The translations under genes were made by a program, and so were the position numbers. DNA of 64,000 nucleotides. Source: an uncultured Prevotellaceae bacterium. GTDB taxonomy: Bacteria > Bacteroidota > Bacteroidia > Bacteroidales > Muribaculaceae. Under the pieces are notes generated by a model. It did not search any database and was not told the DNA's origin. It was given only the letters and a program-made list of their open reading frames with translations. This document shows, piece after piece, positions 9,358-18,618 of the stretch (position 1 is the stretch's first letter; every line of letters begins with the position of its first letter). The stretch covers positions 1-64,000 of the forward strand of contig CAMVPC010000008.1 of NCBI GenBank assembly GCA_947169265.1. Reading direction: 5' to 3'.

Positions 9358-10959
9358 CTAATTCAGCAACAGGTTGTAGAGCGCGGTGACGTCGCTGCCG
9401 TTCACGCTGCCGTCGCCGTTCACATCGGGATTGCCCGCCACACTGGTGTTGTTAAGCAGGCGGTTGTAGAGGGCGGTGACGTCAGCACCGCTCACGATGC
9501 CGTCACCGTTCACATCACCCGGCTCTCCTAAAGGTACGATATGCTCAAAATCCTTCCATTGGTCAGCAGTGTTGTATAAATCGACAGTTCCAGAGGGAAC
9601 ATGCAATATGCAATCAGTTTGGTTGACATGATTGAACACATACAACCCCAATTTGACATTATTTGGTACCCTAATATGGCTGTAAATATTTGTCAAGCCT
9701 ATGCAACCCTCGAACGCCCAGGTGCCGATGGAGGTAACGGAGTTGCCGATGGTCACGTTCGTCAAACTATAGCAACCAACGAACACTTCGTTGCCGATGG
9801 CGGTGACGGAGTTGGGGATGGTCACGCTCGTCAAGCCGCTGCACCCATAGAACGCATCGTCAGCAATGCCTCGTGAATCTGATTGTAACACAAGATTCCC
9901 AAAGGGTTTGTCCCCTTTGTATCCGCATACCCATTTATCAACATAGAAGACACCATTTGGATGATTGTTGTAAATGCCTGTGTTTGTGAATGCATTGCTG
10001 CCGATGTGGTTGACCGAATTAGGAATAGTCACGTTTGTCAAGCTGCTACATCCATAGAACGCATATTCGCCGATGCCGGTGACGGAGTTGGGGATGGTCA
10101 CGCTCGTCAAACCGCTGCACCCATAGAACGCATCGTAGCCGATGGCGGCGACGGAGTTGGGGATGGTCACGTTTGTCAAGCAGCTGCAACCCTGGAACGC
10201 ATAACTGCTGATGGAGGTAACGGAATTGGGGATGGTCACGTTCATCAGGCCGCTGCAATTGCGGAACGCACCACTGCCGATGGAGGTGACGGAATTGGGG
10301 ATGGTCACGCTCGTCAAGCCGTAGCAATCAGAGAACGCATAGTTGCCGATAGTGGTGATGGAATATGGGATGACAGTGTTTTGACACCCTACAATTAATG
10401 TATTGGAGGCCGTCTCAATAATGGCATTGCAGTTGTCTCGTGAGTCGTAGTTGGAGTTTCCATGCTCCACCATGATGCTCCACAAGCGGCTGCAACCCTG
10501 GAACGCATAGTTGCCGATGGTGGTGACGGAGTTGCCGATGGTCACGCTCGTCAAGCCGCTGCAAACATAAAACGCATATTTGCCGATGGTGGTGACGGAG
10601 TTGGGGATGGCCACGCTTGTCAAGCCGCTGCAACCCTGGAACGCCCAGTCGCCGATGGAGGTAACGGAGTTGGGGATGGTCACGCTCGTCAAACCGCTAC
10701 AACTTAAGAACACACCTTGGCCGATGGTGGTGACGGAGAAAGTGGTGCCGTTATAGGCCACAGTTTCGGGAATGGTAATTGCTCCACTTAGACTTGTATA
10801 TCTCGGCAAGGATGTTGTTTCATACGTCACGGTCACCGAGGAGTCATCGTCGTTAATGTTGTAGCACAGGCCATCGACCATGAAGTCGTAGGCGCTGGCA
10901 GGCAGCGCCACTAGCAGCGCCACCGTCAGCAATACTGTGCTAAATAGTTTTGTTTTCAT
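9358..10959 (-). CDS. BspA-type leucine-rich-repeat surface protein with dockerin-like tail
   Basis: The 533-residue secreted protein has a signal peptide cleaved near ALPASA/YDF. About eleven 23-residue LRR_5 (BspA/Treponema pallidum type) units follow, with consensus GLTSVTIPNSVTSIGxxAFxGCS. They are interrupted by two irregular inserts, near residues 157-210 and 325-370. The C-terminus carries the same double EF-hand-like module as the three C10 proteases around it (DVNGDGIVSGADVTAL, DVNGDGSVNGSDVTAL). BspA-like LRR proteins are known adhesins and host-binding proteins in oral and gut Bacteroidetes. The shared tail suggests the four proteins go to the same place or assemble together. Repeat units are nearly identical at DNA level, so unit-number variation between strains is likely. 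Confidence 0.88.
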   Translation of the reverse strand: MKTKLFSTVLLTVALLVALPASAYDFMVDGLCYNINDDDSSVTVTYETTSLPRYTSLSGAITIPETVAYNGTTFSVTTIGQGVFLSCSGLTSVTIPNSVTSIGDWAFQGCSGLTSVAIPNSVTTIGKYAFYVCSGLTSVTIGNSVTTIGNYAFQGCSRLWSIMVEHGNSNYDSRDNCNAIIETASNTLIVGCQNTVIPYSITTIGNYAFSDCYGLTSVTIPNSVTSIGSGAFRNCSGLMNVTIPNSVTSISSYAFQGCSCLTNVTIPNSVAAIGYDAFYGCSGLTSVTIPNSVTGIGEYAFYGCSSLTNVTIPNSVNHIGSNAFTNTGIYNNHPNGVFYVDKWVCGYKGDKPFGNLVLQSDSRGIADDAFYGCSGLTSVTIPNSVTAIGNEVFVGCYSLTNVTIGNSVTSIGTWAFEGCIGLTNIYSHIRVPNNVKLGLYVFNHVNQTDCILHVPSGTVDLYNTADQWKDFEHIVPLGEPGDVNGDGIVSGADVTALYNRLLNNTSVAGNPDVNGDGSVNGSDVTALYNLLLN

Positions 10960-11070
10960 TGTCTTCGTATTTTAAGTTTTTCGTTCCTGTTTTGTGGCTC
11001 AAAGCTCAATTCCTAATTAGTCCTGGGTTTTATTGAAGTCAATTTCTAATTTCTAATTTCTAATTCCTAA
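10960..11070. repeat. AT-rich short-period repeat spacer
   Basis: The spacer contains TTTCTAATTTCTAATTTCTAATTCCTAATTAATT-like units (period about 8-9) and a GGCTCAAAGCTCAATTCC segment. On the minus strand, GAATTAG/AAATTAG units begin immediately after the stop codon of the C10 gene at 11071. Confidence 0.65.
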
Positions 11071-13428
11071 TTAATTAAGTAGTATAGTGTAGAGGGCGGT
11101 GACGTCGCTGCCGTTGATGCTACCATCGCCGTTCACGTCGGCGTTGCCCGCCACGCTGGTGTTGTTGAGCAAGCGGTTGTAGAGGGCGGTAACGTCGGCG
11201 CCGCTCACGCTGCCGTCGCCATTGACATCACCCTTCAAAACGCCCAATTCGTAGTTGGGCGTCTTGAGCGCCATCACCTCGTTGTCGTAGTTGTAGTAAT
11301 AGAAGCGCACGTAATAGGTGCCCTCGGCCAGGTCGGGGAAGTCGAAATACTGGGTGGTGGAACCCGACCCCGAGATATTCAGCGGCTTGGAGATGGTGCA
11401 CTGCAAGTAGCCGCTGCTGCCTCTAATCTTGAAAAGTTTCGCGAAGATAATATCCTTGTAAGTCGTGGTCTTGTTGTTGCTAATGGTAGCTTTCAGCGAC
11501 AGTTTGTTGCCGCTGATTTGGTTGTTGGAATTGGCCTGTGGTGCCGTAGAGGTTATCTTCAAGTTGGCCTCGGTTGAAGTCTCGATATTCACCGACCCCG
11601 TGCAATAGACATTCTCTCCCTTATTATCGGCACACACCTTGATGGTGTTGGCGCCCGTTGTGGTGGGAATATAACTGATATAAGCCAGACCACTCGAACC
11701 GCTGCTCAGCTTGACGGCATTGCCTCCCACGAGTTCATCGTTGGCAAAGAGGTAGAGTTGGACATGATCCACGATGCGGCGGTTGGTCACGTTGAGTGTG
11801 ATTTCCAGCGGACGTCCTTTCTTGCGCACTGTGCTGTAAGAATTAATTGAGACTGTTACGCCGTTGGTGGTATTGGTCTTGGTCGCAGTAAGCGTCAAGG
11901 TGTTGCCGTTGATTTGGGCTTGGATAGTGTTGGTGCCCGAGTAGAGGCAGGGCAACCACTTGGCATTGCCGGTTTCACGGCAGATGGGCCGCAGGTAATA
12001 AGTGCCATTTGCCAATGTGCTCCCGAAATTCAGTCCCCTGGTGCGCTCGATGGATTCATGCCCGTTTAAACTCTGGCTCGAGAAACTTTCGTAATATTGT
12101 TTTCGGTTGTGCCCCGATGAGTCATACACGCCCCATCCCAGGTCGTAAGTCCTGGCAACGGGCGATTGATTCTCGAATGTGGTGGTGACGGTGATTACAA
12201 ATGGGTCGGACGAGCTGTTGCGCGTGAACGTGGTTTGGTTCACACTCATGCCGTAACATTCGGTTGTTGAGTTTTTTTCAGAGGTGGCAACCGTGTTTGG
12301 CTCCAAACCGATAAGAATGTCTTGATGGAGAGCATAGCCGTCGTTGCCGGCGATACTGCCGGTGCCGCCACCTTTGGGGTTGAGCGAAGTGAGCAGGAAG
12401 TAACCGTCGTTGCTGCCATACCATCCCCAGTTGAAGTGGTAATAGCCCTTGCCGTCGTAGCCATCACACACGAAAGCGTGGCCACCGCTTTGTTTCTTGC
12501 CTCCGTACATCACGGGACGTTTGGCTTCAAGCTCGGTGAGGATAAAGTTGACCCACTGCGTATATGTGTAATCGACGCGTTCGAGTTTTTGCGCCTTGGT
12601 ACTATAGCGGAAATATTCCACAAAGACATCGCTGTAGTCATGGGTCCCCGATGACGTGGTGCCATAGTTCATCTCGGCGGCATGGCCGCAGTAGTTCATC
12701 AAGCGTGCCACGGCAGCATTGGCAGTGTTGGTAGTCGAGGTCTCGGTATCGGGATAATAGTCCTTCATCGCGCTCCAGTTGAACGTGGTCGTCGACAACG
12801 AGCTGTAAGTGATGTTGTTCTTGGTGTAAGAAGGGATGGTTTTGCTCGTCGATGTGGGCCACTGGTGATAGTACATGATTTGGGCCATTGCCGTCGCCAC
12901 ACAACCGGTCACGCAATACTTCGAATCGACCTTTGGACACTGGAAATAGAAAGGCGCGTCCTGACCCCACTTCGATTTGAGCATCGGCTCCACCACAATG
13001 CTGGTGCTCACGCGATGGGGTAGGTCGCCCTCGAGTGTCACCTCGTCGAGCGTGAGCAGGCCGGCGTCGAGCGCCCAGAGCTCCTCCTCATATTGGCTCA
13101 GCCACCACTGCATGTTCGCTGGAATGTCGTTGGCGTCGAAGTGTCCGCGGTCGCTGTAGCCCAACACGGCCTCGGTGCGGTCGTCGCCGCTCACGATAAC
13201 GAAGCCCTTGTCTTGCTGGGTGTTGAACACATAATAGGCCGCGGCGGTTGTCGCGGTTGCACTGCGGCGTGGGGCGCGTGCCGGTCGTGTTTCGGCAGGC
13301 GGTCCCATCTGCCTTTGGCTCATAAACTCGGCGGCGATGGCGCGCGCCCGACTTTCGCTCACCGGGGCCGCCAACGCGCTCCCGGCCAGCAGGAAGCACC
13401 CCCACAAAAAGGCTACTATTTTCCTCAT
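11071..13428 (-). CDS. Secreted C10 cysteine protease with dockerin-like tail (third copy)
   Basis: The 785-residue product has a signal peptide ending ALA/APVSE and a propeptide. The C10 domain has Cys176 (YCVTGCVATAMAQ), His317 (GGHAFVCDGY) and YHFNWGW. A beta-rich middle precedes the dockerin-like tail (DVNGDGSVSGADVTAL, DVNGDGSINGSDVTAL). Its tail resembles that of the adjacent LRR protein more than that of the second protease, so tails may be exchanged or homogenised between neighbours. It is first in the run of four same-strand genes. C10 proteases of Bacteroides fragilis are the best-studied relatives among gut commensals. Confidence 0.9.
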   Translation of the reverse strand: MRKIVAFLWGCFLLAGSALAAPVSESRARAIAAEFMSQRQMGPPAETRPARAPRRSATATTAAAYYVFNTQQDKGFVIVSGDDRTEAVLGYSDRGHFDANDIPANMQWWLSQYEEELWALDAGLLTLDEVTLEGDLPHRVSTSIVVEPMLKSKWGQDAPFYFQCPKVDSKYCVTGCVATAMAQIMYYHQWPTSTSKTIPSYTKNNITYSSLSTTTFNWSAMKDYYPDTETSTTNTANAAVARLMNYCGHAAEMNYGTTSSGTHDYSDVFVEYFRYSTKAQKLERVDYTYTQWVNFILTELEAKRPVMYGGKKQSGGHAFVCDGYDGKGYYHFNWGWYGSNDGYFLLTSLNPKGGGTGSIAGNDGYALHQDILIGLEPNTVATSEKNSTTECYGMSVNQTTFTRNSSSDPFVITVTTTFENQSPVARTYDLGWGVYDSSGHNRKQYYESFSSQSLNGHESIERTRGLNFGSTLANGTYYLRPICRETGNAKWLPCLYSGTNTIQAQINGNTLTLTATKTNTTNGVTVSINSYSTVRKKGRPLEITLNVTNRRIVDHVQLYLFANDELVGGNAVKLSSGSSGLAYISYIPTTTGANTIKVCADNKGENVYCTGSVNIETSTEANLKITSTAPQANSNNQISGNKLSLKATISNNKTTTYKDIIFAKLFKIRGSSGYLQCTISKPLNISGSGSTTQYFDFPDLAEGTYYVRFYYYNYDNEVMALKTPNYELGVLKGDVNGDGSVSGADVTALYNRLLNNTSVAGNADVNGDGSINGSDVTALYTILLN

Positions 13429-13456
13429 TACATTCGTCGTTAAGTAATCAACTTAT

Positions 13457-14485
13457 TCACACTGTCATTTCGCCGCACAGGCTGTGTCGCAGGTATTTCT
13501 TCACCGTCTCGGCTGTAAGCTCAAGACCAAAGAGATACATCAGTTTGGTGATAGCGGCCTCGCTCGTGAGGTCGCCGCCGGCCACCACGCCGGCCCTCGA
13601 CAACCCGTCGCCGGTCTCGTAGAGCACCGGGTTGACAGCGCCGTTGGGGCATTGCGTCACATTCAGGATAACGATGCCGTTTTCAACGGCCTCGGCCAGC
13701 GCGCGGGTGAACCAGGGGTAAGAGGGACTATTGCCGGCGCCGTAAGTCTTAAGGACGAAGCCCTTCATGTCGGGTGTCGCCAGCAGGTGTCGCAATGTCT
13801 TCTCGGTCATGCCGGGGTGGAGCGTGATGAACATCACGTGCGGGTCCATCGTCAGGCGCACTTTGAGCGGACGTCGCGTGGGCAAGCGATAAAGCGCGTC
13901 CTCGTTAAACGTGATGTCGAGCCCGATGCGCGCCAACTCGGGGTAATTGTTGCTGGCGAACGCGTTAAAGTTGTCGGCACTCATCTTGGTGCTGCGGTTG
14001 CCACGCAACAGATGGTTCTCAAACAAGATGGCAACCTCTTGCACCATGGGATCGCCGCGACGGTCGACGGCGGCGGCCACCTGCAACGCCGTGATGAGGT
14101 TCTCCTCGCCATCGGTACGCACCTCGCCGATGGGCAGTTGCGAGCCGGTAATGATAACGGGTTTACTCAAGTTCTCGAGCATGAAACTCAAGGCGCTTGC
14201 CGTGAAGGCCATCGTGTCGGTACCGTGGAGGACAACAAAGCCGTCATATTTGTCATACCCCGCTTCGATAGCACTCGCAATCTCGGCCCAGTGGGCCGGA
14301 TTCATATTACTGCTATCGATGGGGTCGGCAAATTGCAGGTTGTCAATCTCGTAGTCCAATTTTTTGATTTTGGGCACGTTATCGATTAAATGTGAAAAAT
14401 CGAAAGGTTGCAGGGCACGTGTGACAGGATTCTCAATCATGCCAATCGTGCCTCCGGTGTAAATAATCAATAGTCGGGGTCGCAT
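13457..14485 (-). CDS. ansA: Type I L-asparaginase
   Basis: The 342-residue enzyme hydrolyses L-asparagine to aspartate and ammonia. It shows both family signatures: the N-terminal TGGTIG at residues 10-15 with the first catalytic Thr, and VVLHGTDTMAFTASALS with the second Thr/Asp pair. ITGSQLPIGEVRTDGEEN is also typical. There is no signal peptide, so it is expected in the cytoplasm, in line with type I enzymes. The frame is open to 14563, but the ATG at 14485 gives the canonical MRPRLLIIYTGGTIG start and avoids overlap with the upstream gene, which ends at 14502. Confidence 0.92.
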   Translation of the reverse strand: MRPRLLIIYTGGTIGMIENPVTRALQPFDFSHLIDNVPKIKKLDYEIDNLQFADPIDSSNMNPAHWAEIASAIEAGYDKYDGFVVLHGTDTMAFTASALSFMLENLSKPVIITGSQLPIGEVRTDGEENLITALQVAAAVDRRGDPMVQEVAILFENHLLRGNRSTKMSADNFNAFASNNYPELARIGLDITFNEDALYRLPTRRPLKVRLTMDPHVMFITLHPGMTEKTLRHLLATPDMKGFVLKTYGAGNSPSYPWFTRALAEAVENGIVILNVTQCPNGAVNPVLYETGDGLSRAGVVAGGDLTSEAAITKLMYLFGLELTAETVKKYLRHSLCGEMTV

Positions 14486-14501
14486 ATCGTGATACTTTTT
14501 G

Positions 14502-16070
14502 TTATTTAGCGGGTGATACTTTCCATTCTTTGATGGTGCGGGCCTCGGGATCGACGACGACACCCACCTTGACTTTGCGGCGCGGGTCGCTCCAGTAGGG
14601 GATGAGGTAGTTCTTTTCGTCGATTTGGGCCAGGGCGTCGTCGACGGTGGCCGCGCCGTCGATTTTGAGTTCGAGCACGTAGATGGTGGTGCGGTTGCGC
14701 ATCACCACGTCGCAGCGGCCGCGCGCGTTGCGCACCTCCACGTCGGTCTCAATGCCCACACAGTCGAAGAGCACCTTGAGGATGGCCTCGAAGTCGAGTT
14801 CGGTCTTCACGCCCAGATCGTAGGGCAGCGCCGAGAGGTAGCTTTGCACGGCGGTGAGTGCCGCGTCGATGTCGTCGTCGCGCATGGCGCGCTGCACGGC
14901 CATGAGCAACGAGGTGTTATCGTCGTCCGAGTCGTTCAGGTAAACCGGCATCAACGTGTTGTAGAGACCTGAGTACACCTCGCCGTTGGGGATGCCCACG
15001 GTGTAGAGGTCGAGGTCAAAATCATAGTCCTTGATGGTCAGGTAGCCGCTCTGATACAAAATGGGTATGGCGCTGGCCATGTTGTCGAACGGTTGGTCGA
15101 ACGATGAGGCATAGACGTTTTTGCGCTCGATATCGGTGATTTTGAAGTTGTATTTGTTCAGTATCTTGATGAGTGCCGAGGGTGTCGCGCTCGAGAACCA
15201 GTAGTCGTCGAGTTTTATCCGCGAGAACGTGTTGACGATGCTGAACGGGTTGTACACATCGACCATCCCGGGGCCGAAGTGATAACCGTCGTAACGCTCA
15301 CGCAGACGCGCGAGCATTTCGTCGGGCGTGAGTTTATATTTCACCGCCAGCGTGGCGATATCGTCCTTGAAATCGCGCTCCAATTCGGTGGCGGTGATGC
15401 CGCACAGGCCTTCCCACGTCTCGTCCATCGAGATGTTCGAGAGGTTGTTGATGGTCGAGAAAATCGACATTTGCGAGAACTTGGTGATGCCCGTGAGGAA
15501 CACGAAACGCAGGTGCTCGGCCATACTCTTGACCGGGCCGTAAAACGAGTTGTAGATGGAGCGGATAGCCTTCAGTTTTTCAGGCTCGTCAATGACGTTG
15601 AGCACCGGCGAGTCATACTCGTCGAAAATCAGCACCGCGCGATGCCCCGTGCGCTCGTGCGCCGTGATGATGAGCATTTTCAGGCGGTCGCCAAAACTGA
15701 GGTCTTCGCCCGACAATCCATATTGTTTCTCGAAGTTCTTGAGTATCAGGTCTAATGAGACGGCTACCGCATCGGGGTCATCGTTCTTGCATTGCGACAT
15801 GTCGAAATGGAACACGGGATATCGCGTCCAGTCTTTCTCGAGGCGGTCGATGGCCAGGCCCTCAAAGAGGTCCTTGCGTCCCAGAAAATAGTATTTCAGT
15901 GTGGAGCACAGCAGCGACTTGCCGAAGCGTCGCGGGCGGCTCAGGAACATCGCGTTGCCATAGTTATTGGCAAGGTCATAGATATACCCGGTCTTGTCGA
16001 CATAGACAAAACCATCCTTAATGATACTCTCAAAGTCCTGCACACCCACAGGAAAACGACGTCGTGCCAT
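14502..16070 (-). CDS. AAA-ATPase-like / PD-(D/E)XK nuclease family protein
   Basis: The 522-residue cytoplasmic protein belongs to the AAA-ATPase_like plus PDDEXK_9 family, which is present in many copies in Bacteroidales. The N-terminal part has a P-loop variant (SRPRRFGKSLL, residues about 44-54) and a Walker B-like HRAVLIFDEYDSP. The C-terminal part has a nuclease-like core with YVLELKIDG. The family is abundant and poorly characterised; nuclease or mobile-element-linked roles have been proposed. It lies 16 bp upstream of ansA, so the two could be co-transcribed without being functionally related. A 417-bp gene-free stretch precedes it. Confidence 0.8.
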   Translation of the reverse strand: MARRRFPVGVQDFESIIKDGFVYVDKTGYIYDLANNYGNAMFLSRPRRFGKSLLCSTLKYYFLGRKDLFEGLAIDRLEKDWTRYPVFHFDMSQCKNDDPDAVAVSLDLILKNFEKQYGLSGEDLSFGDRLKMLIITAHERTGHRAVLIFDEYDSPVLNVIDEPEKLKAIRSIYNSFYGPVKSMAEHLRFVFLTGITKFSQMSIFSTINNLSNISMDETWEGLCGITATELERDFKDDIATLAVKYKLTPDEMLARLRERYDGYHFGPGMVDVYNPFSIVNTFSRIKLDDYWFSSATPSALIKILNKYNFKITDIERKNVYASSFDQPFDNMASAIPILYQSGYLTIKDYDFDLDLYTVGIPNGEVYSGLYNTLMPVYLNDSDDDNTSLLMAVQRAMRDDDIDAALTAVQSYLSALPYDLGVKTELDFEAILKVLFDCVGIETDVEVRNARGRCDVVMRNRTTIYVLELKIDGAATVDDALAQIDEKNYLIPYWSDPRRKVKVGVVVDPEARTIKEWKVSPAK

Positions 16071-16487
16071 AAAGCTATCACAAAAACTTAACTCGTTTTA
16101 CTTCAATATTTTATCAACACCTCAACTCATACATAGCGAGGATTGAAACACACCTCATCGAGGCTTGCTTGCCCCTTTGAGCGATGCTCACGGGTACAAC
16201 AACCCTAATTTTTCACAAAAATAAGTAAAAAACAGCAATTTACGCCCCCTTTCACTATTTAAAATTTGTTAAAATCACTGTTCGCGCCATCGTAGTGATA
16301 GAGCGTGTCAATAAAAAGGAGGACAAGAAATAAACCAAAAGGCACCGGAACAGTCAAAAAGTTGAACCGTTTCGCAAAGAAAATCACTTTCTTGGCCCCA
16401 AGCGGCTCATAATTGCCGGATTTTATCTAAATTTGCCACGCGAAATGTCGTCAAGGCATAAAAACAACATTCAAAACCGCTGAAAAA
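16071..16487. other. Intergenic region without gene
   Basis: The stretch is AT-richer than its flanks and lies between divergent genes. A TANNTTTG-type -7 box for the minus strand (CAAAAATA on plus) is at 16216-16223, and TAAATTTG for the plus strand is at 16428-16435. No clear -33 element at standard spacing goes with either. No coding frame or strong hairpin was recognised in the middle. Confidence 0.5.
16428..16435 (+). promoter_or_regulatory. Candidate -7 box for the beta-flower gene
   Basis: TAAATTTG matches the Bacteroidetes -7 consensus TAnnTTTG and lies 52 nt upstream of the ATG. A convincing TTTG at 19-21 nt is absent, so confidence is modest. Confidence 0.35.
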
Positions 16488-16907
16488 ATGAAGAAGTTAA
16501 TTGCAATATTCCTGCTCATGCTCCTGTGTTGTGCCGGAGTGGCGCAAGCGCAGAACCTGCGCGACGGCGACTACAACTATATCGGCAAAATTTCGCCCAA
16601 CGGCACAGTGCGCGACGCAAAATATAAGGCGCTCGGTTTTTTCAATGCCGACGGCACCATTTGCGATGCCCACAACAAGAAAGTGGGGAGCATCACCAAA
16701 GACTTGCAAATCCTTGATGACAACGGCGAGCGCATAGGCTACGTCACAATGAATGGCGAGGTAAACGACGGCGAGAGCAATCTACTGGGCACCATCGACC
16801 GCAGCACCGGCAAGGTGACCGACAGCAACGGCAAGGTGGTGGGATATGCCAACGGCATCTCCATGCTGTGGATTGCGGCTTATTATTTCTTCGATTTCTT
16901 CGACTAA
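16488..16907 (+). CDS. Secreted 5-fold beta-flower-like protein
   Basis: The 139-residue protein has a signal peptide predicted to be cleaved at AQA/QN, leaving Gln as the first mature residue. The mature part contains five repeats of about 17-19 residues. Each begins with a G-(Y/F/S/T)-(I/V/F) step and ends in a polar turn (GKISPNGTV, GFFNADGTI, GSITKDLQI, GYVTMNGEV, GTIDRSTGKV). It ends in an aromatic patch (AAYYFFDFFD). This layout fits the '5-fold beta-flower' family of small Bacteroidetes proteins, whose function is unknown. It is monocistronic and convergent with the DUF4834-type gene at 16932. Confidence 0.7.
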   Translation: MKKLIAIFLLMLLCCAGVAQAQNLRDGDYNYIGKISPNGTVRDAKYKALGFFNADGTICDAHNKKVGSITKDLQILDDNGERIGYVTMNGEVNDGESNLLGTIDRSTGKVTDSNGKVVGYANGISMLWIAAYYFFDFFD

Positions 16908-16931
16908 ATCGCCGAAAGTATTCACAACCGG

Positions 16932-17192
16932 CTAAGGAATTTCCTCGAATTCGGCGTCCTTGATGCGCGATTCGGGCGGTTGGGGCGTGCTTGGACGTGA
17001 CGCCACTTGCGGCTCATCGTCACGGCCATCGTCGGGAATTTCCTCAAAGTCGACATAACGTCCGCGCTGAGGCTTGTGTTGCCACCATGCTTTACGCGCG
17101 TTTTTTGTGCCCGACACGCGTCGTGCTGCGGGTCGTGCCCACCACAGGAAAACGACCAAGAACAAGAGTAACAACAGCAAGAACAGCGGCAT
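16932..17192 (-). CDS. Small membrane protein, DUF4834-like
   Basis: The 86-residue protein has one N-terminal transmembrane helix made mostly of Leu, Phe and Val, followed by a basic stretch (KNARKAWWQHKPQRGRYV). An acidic tail contains two copies of an FEEIP motif, one mid-tail and one at the very C-terminus. The layout resembles DUF4834 proteins of Bacteroidetes. Function is unknown. It lies 24 bp after pssA on the same strand and so is probably the last gene of the psd-pssA operon, which hints at a membrane-lipid or envelope role. Confidence 0.65.
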   Translation of the reverse strand: MPLFLLLLLLFLVVFLWWARPAARRVSGTKNARKAWWQHKPQRGRYVDFEEIPDDGRDDEPQVASRPSTPQPPESRIKDAEFEEIP

Positions 17193-17216
17193 AGCTTACA
17201 AAGAATTAAGGATTGG

Positions 17217-17918
17217 TTATTTCACGCGCGAGATAGCCGACAGCAGCACATAGAACAATATGGTCCATGCCAATCCCGTCACGCCCTGGGTGACGACGAA
17301 GGCTACAGCTGCCACCGCCAGCAGGTACTGGCGATAGTTCTCCTTCGGGCTCAAGTTGTGCATCTTGAGCGAGAACATACGCAAGCCGCACACCATGAGC
17401 AGCGAGAACGCCACGGCAGCCACAGCGATAATCCAAGGACTCGTCGTGGCGTGGCAGGCATACCATTCCGAGAGTCCGACAAAGAAAATCGCATTAGCGG
17501 GGATAGGTAGACCAGTGAACGTTGTCGACTGGTTCGTGTCGATATTGAAGCGCGCCAGCCTCAACGCCCCGAACAGGGGAATGACCAGCGGCACATAGCA
17601 CAGCCAATGGCCCGGACACGACGCCTGCATTTGGTTATAGATAATCAGTGCCGGAGCGAGGCCGAAGCTCACGCAATCGCACAGCGAGTCGAGTTCCTTG
17701 CCCAGTGGCGAGACGGCATGAAGCAGTCGGGCCACGAAACCGTCGGCAAAGTCGGCCAGGGCCGCCAACCCAATCATGATGGCCGCCACCTGATAGCCCT
17801 GCAACCCCATGAGCGATTCGTCGTAAGGCTTGAAGGCCGCGATAATGGCAAGCGTGCCGAACAGCAGGTTCAGGCACGTGATAGAATTGGGAATATTGTT
17901 TTTGATTGCGCGAAACAT
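17217..17918 (-). CDS. pssA: CDP-diacylglycerol--serine O-phosphatidyltransferase
   Basis: The 233-residue polytopic membrane enzyme makes phosphatidylserine from CDP-diacylglycerol and serine. It contains the CDP-alcohol phosphatidyltransferase signature DFADGFVARLLHAVSPLGK followed by ELDSLCD, with all the conserved Asp, Gly and Arg residues (D-x2-DG-x2-AR-x8-G-x3-D-x3-D). The frame is open to 17996, but the ATG at 17918 (MFRAIKNNIPNSITCLN) gives the normal family start. It follows psd by 16 bp. Together they convert CDP-DAG to phosphatidylethanolamine in two steps. Confidence 0.92.
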   Translation of the reverse strand: MFRAIKNNIPNSITCLNLLFGTLAIIAAFKPYDESLMGLQGYQVAAIMIGLAALADFADGFVARLLHAVSPLGKELDSLCDCVSFGLAPALIIYNQMQASCPGHWLCYVPLVIPLFGALRLARFNIDTNQSTTFTGLPIPANAIFFVGLSEWYACHATTSPWIIAVAAVAFSLLMVCGLRMFSLKMHNLSPKENYRQYLLAVAAVAFVVTQGVTGLAWTILFYVLLSAISRVK

Positions 17919-17934
17919 GATGCGAAAAGTGCGG

Positions 17935-18618
17935 TTATTCCTCATCGAGCGGTTTAAGGCGCGCCACCTCAGTAATTCCGCCCACCGTTTTGTCACCCAA
18001 CTTCACCTTAATCTCGGTGTTGAGCGGCAGGTAGATATCGACGCGGGAGCCAAACTTAATAAAGCCTATAAAGTCACTGATGTCGACATTCTCGCCCGGC
18101 TCCACGTAAGTGACGATGCGGCGGGCGATGGCGCCGGCGATTTGCCGCACCAAGACCTCGGCGCCGTTTTTCTCAGCTTTGATGACGACGGCGCTACGCT
18201 CGTTCTCAGTACTCGACTTGGGCAGCCATGCGGCCAGGAAACGTCCGGCGTGATGCTTGACATACTTCACTTCGCCCTTGAGTGGCACCCAGTTAGCGTG
18301 CACGTTAAAAACATTCATGAAGACCGAGAGCTGAATCACGTTGCGGTGAAGGTACTCCCCTTCGTAGACTTCCTCGAGCGCGACCACCTTGCCGTCGACG
18401 CTCGACACGACCACGCCGTCGCGGTCGCCCTTGAAATGCCGCTTGGGGAGGCGGAAGAAGTTGAGCACCAACAGGAACAGGACGCCCGAGATGACCATCA
18501 TCGTGATGGGCACCCATTTATACCCGATAAAGATATAAGCCGGGATATTAATGGCCAGCAAGATAAACAGCAACACCAAGATGATGTTCACGCCCTCGCT
18601 ATGTAACTTAACTTTCAT
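17935..18618 (-). CDS. psd: Phosphatidylserine decarboxylase (short form)
   Basis: The 227-residue enzyme decarboxylates phosphatidylserine to phosphatidylethanolamine. It has two N-terminal membrane segments (residues about 10-30 and 36-55). The self-cleavage site sits in FIKFGSRVDIYLP, where processing at Gly190-Ser191 would create the pyruvoyl group on the alpha chain. The length fits the short PSD class found in Bacteroidetes. The ATG at 18618 is chosen because the open frame further up (to 18960) reads non-conserved sequence. A CAAAGATA box (TATCTTTG on the minus strand) at 18640-18647 lies just upstream and is a plausible -7 element. Confidence 0.9.
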   Translation of the reverse strand: MKVKLHSEGVNIILVLLFILLAINIPAYIFIGYKWVPITMMVISGVLFLLVLNFFRLPKRHFKGDRDGVVVSSVDGKVVALEEVYEGEYLHRNVIQLSVFMNVFNVHANWVPLKGEVKYVKHHAGRFLAAWLPKSSTENERSAVVIKAEKNGAEVLVRQIAGAIARRIVTYVEPGENVDISDFIGFIKFGSRVDIYLPLNTEIKVKLGDKTVGGITEVARLKPLDEE

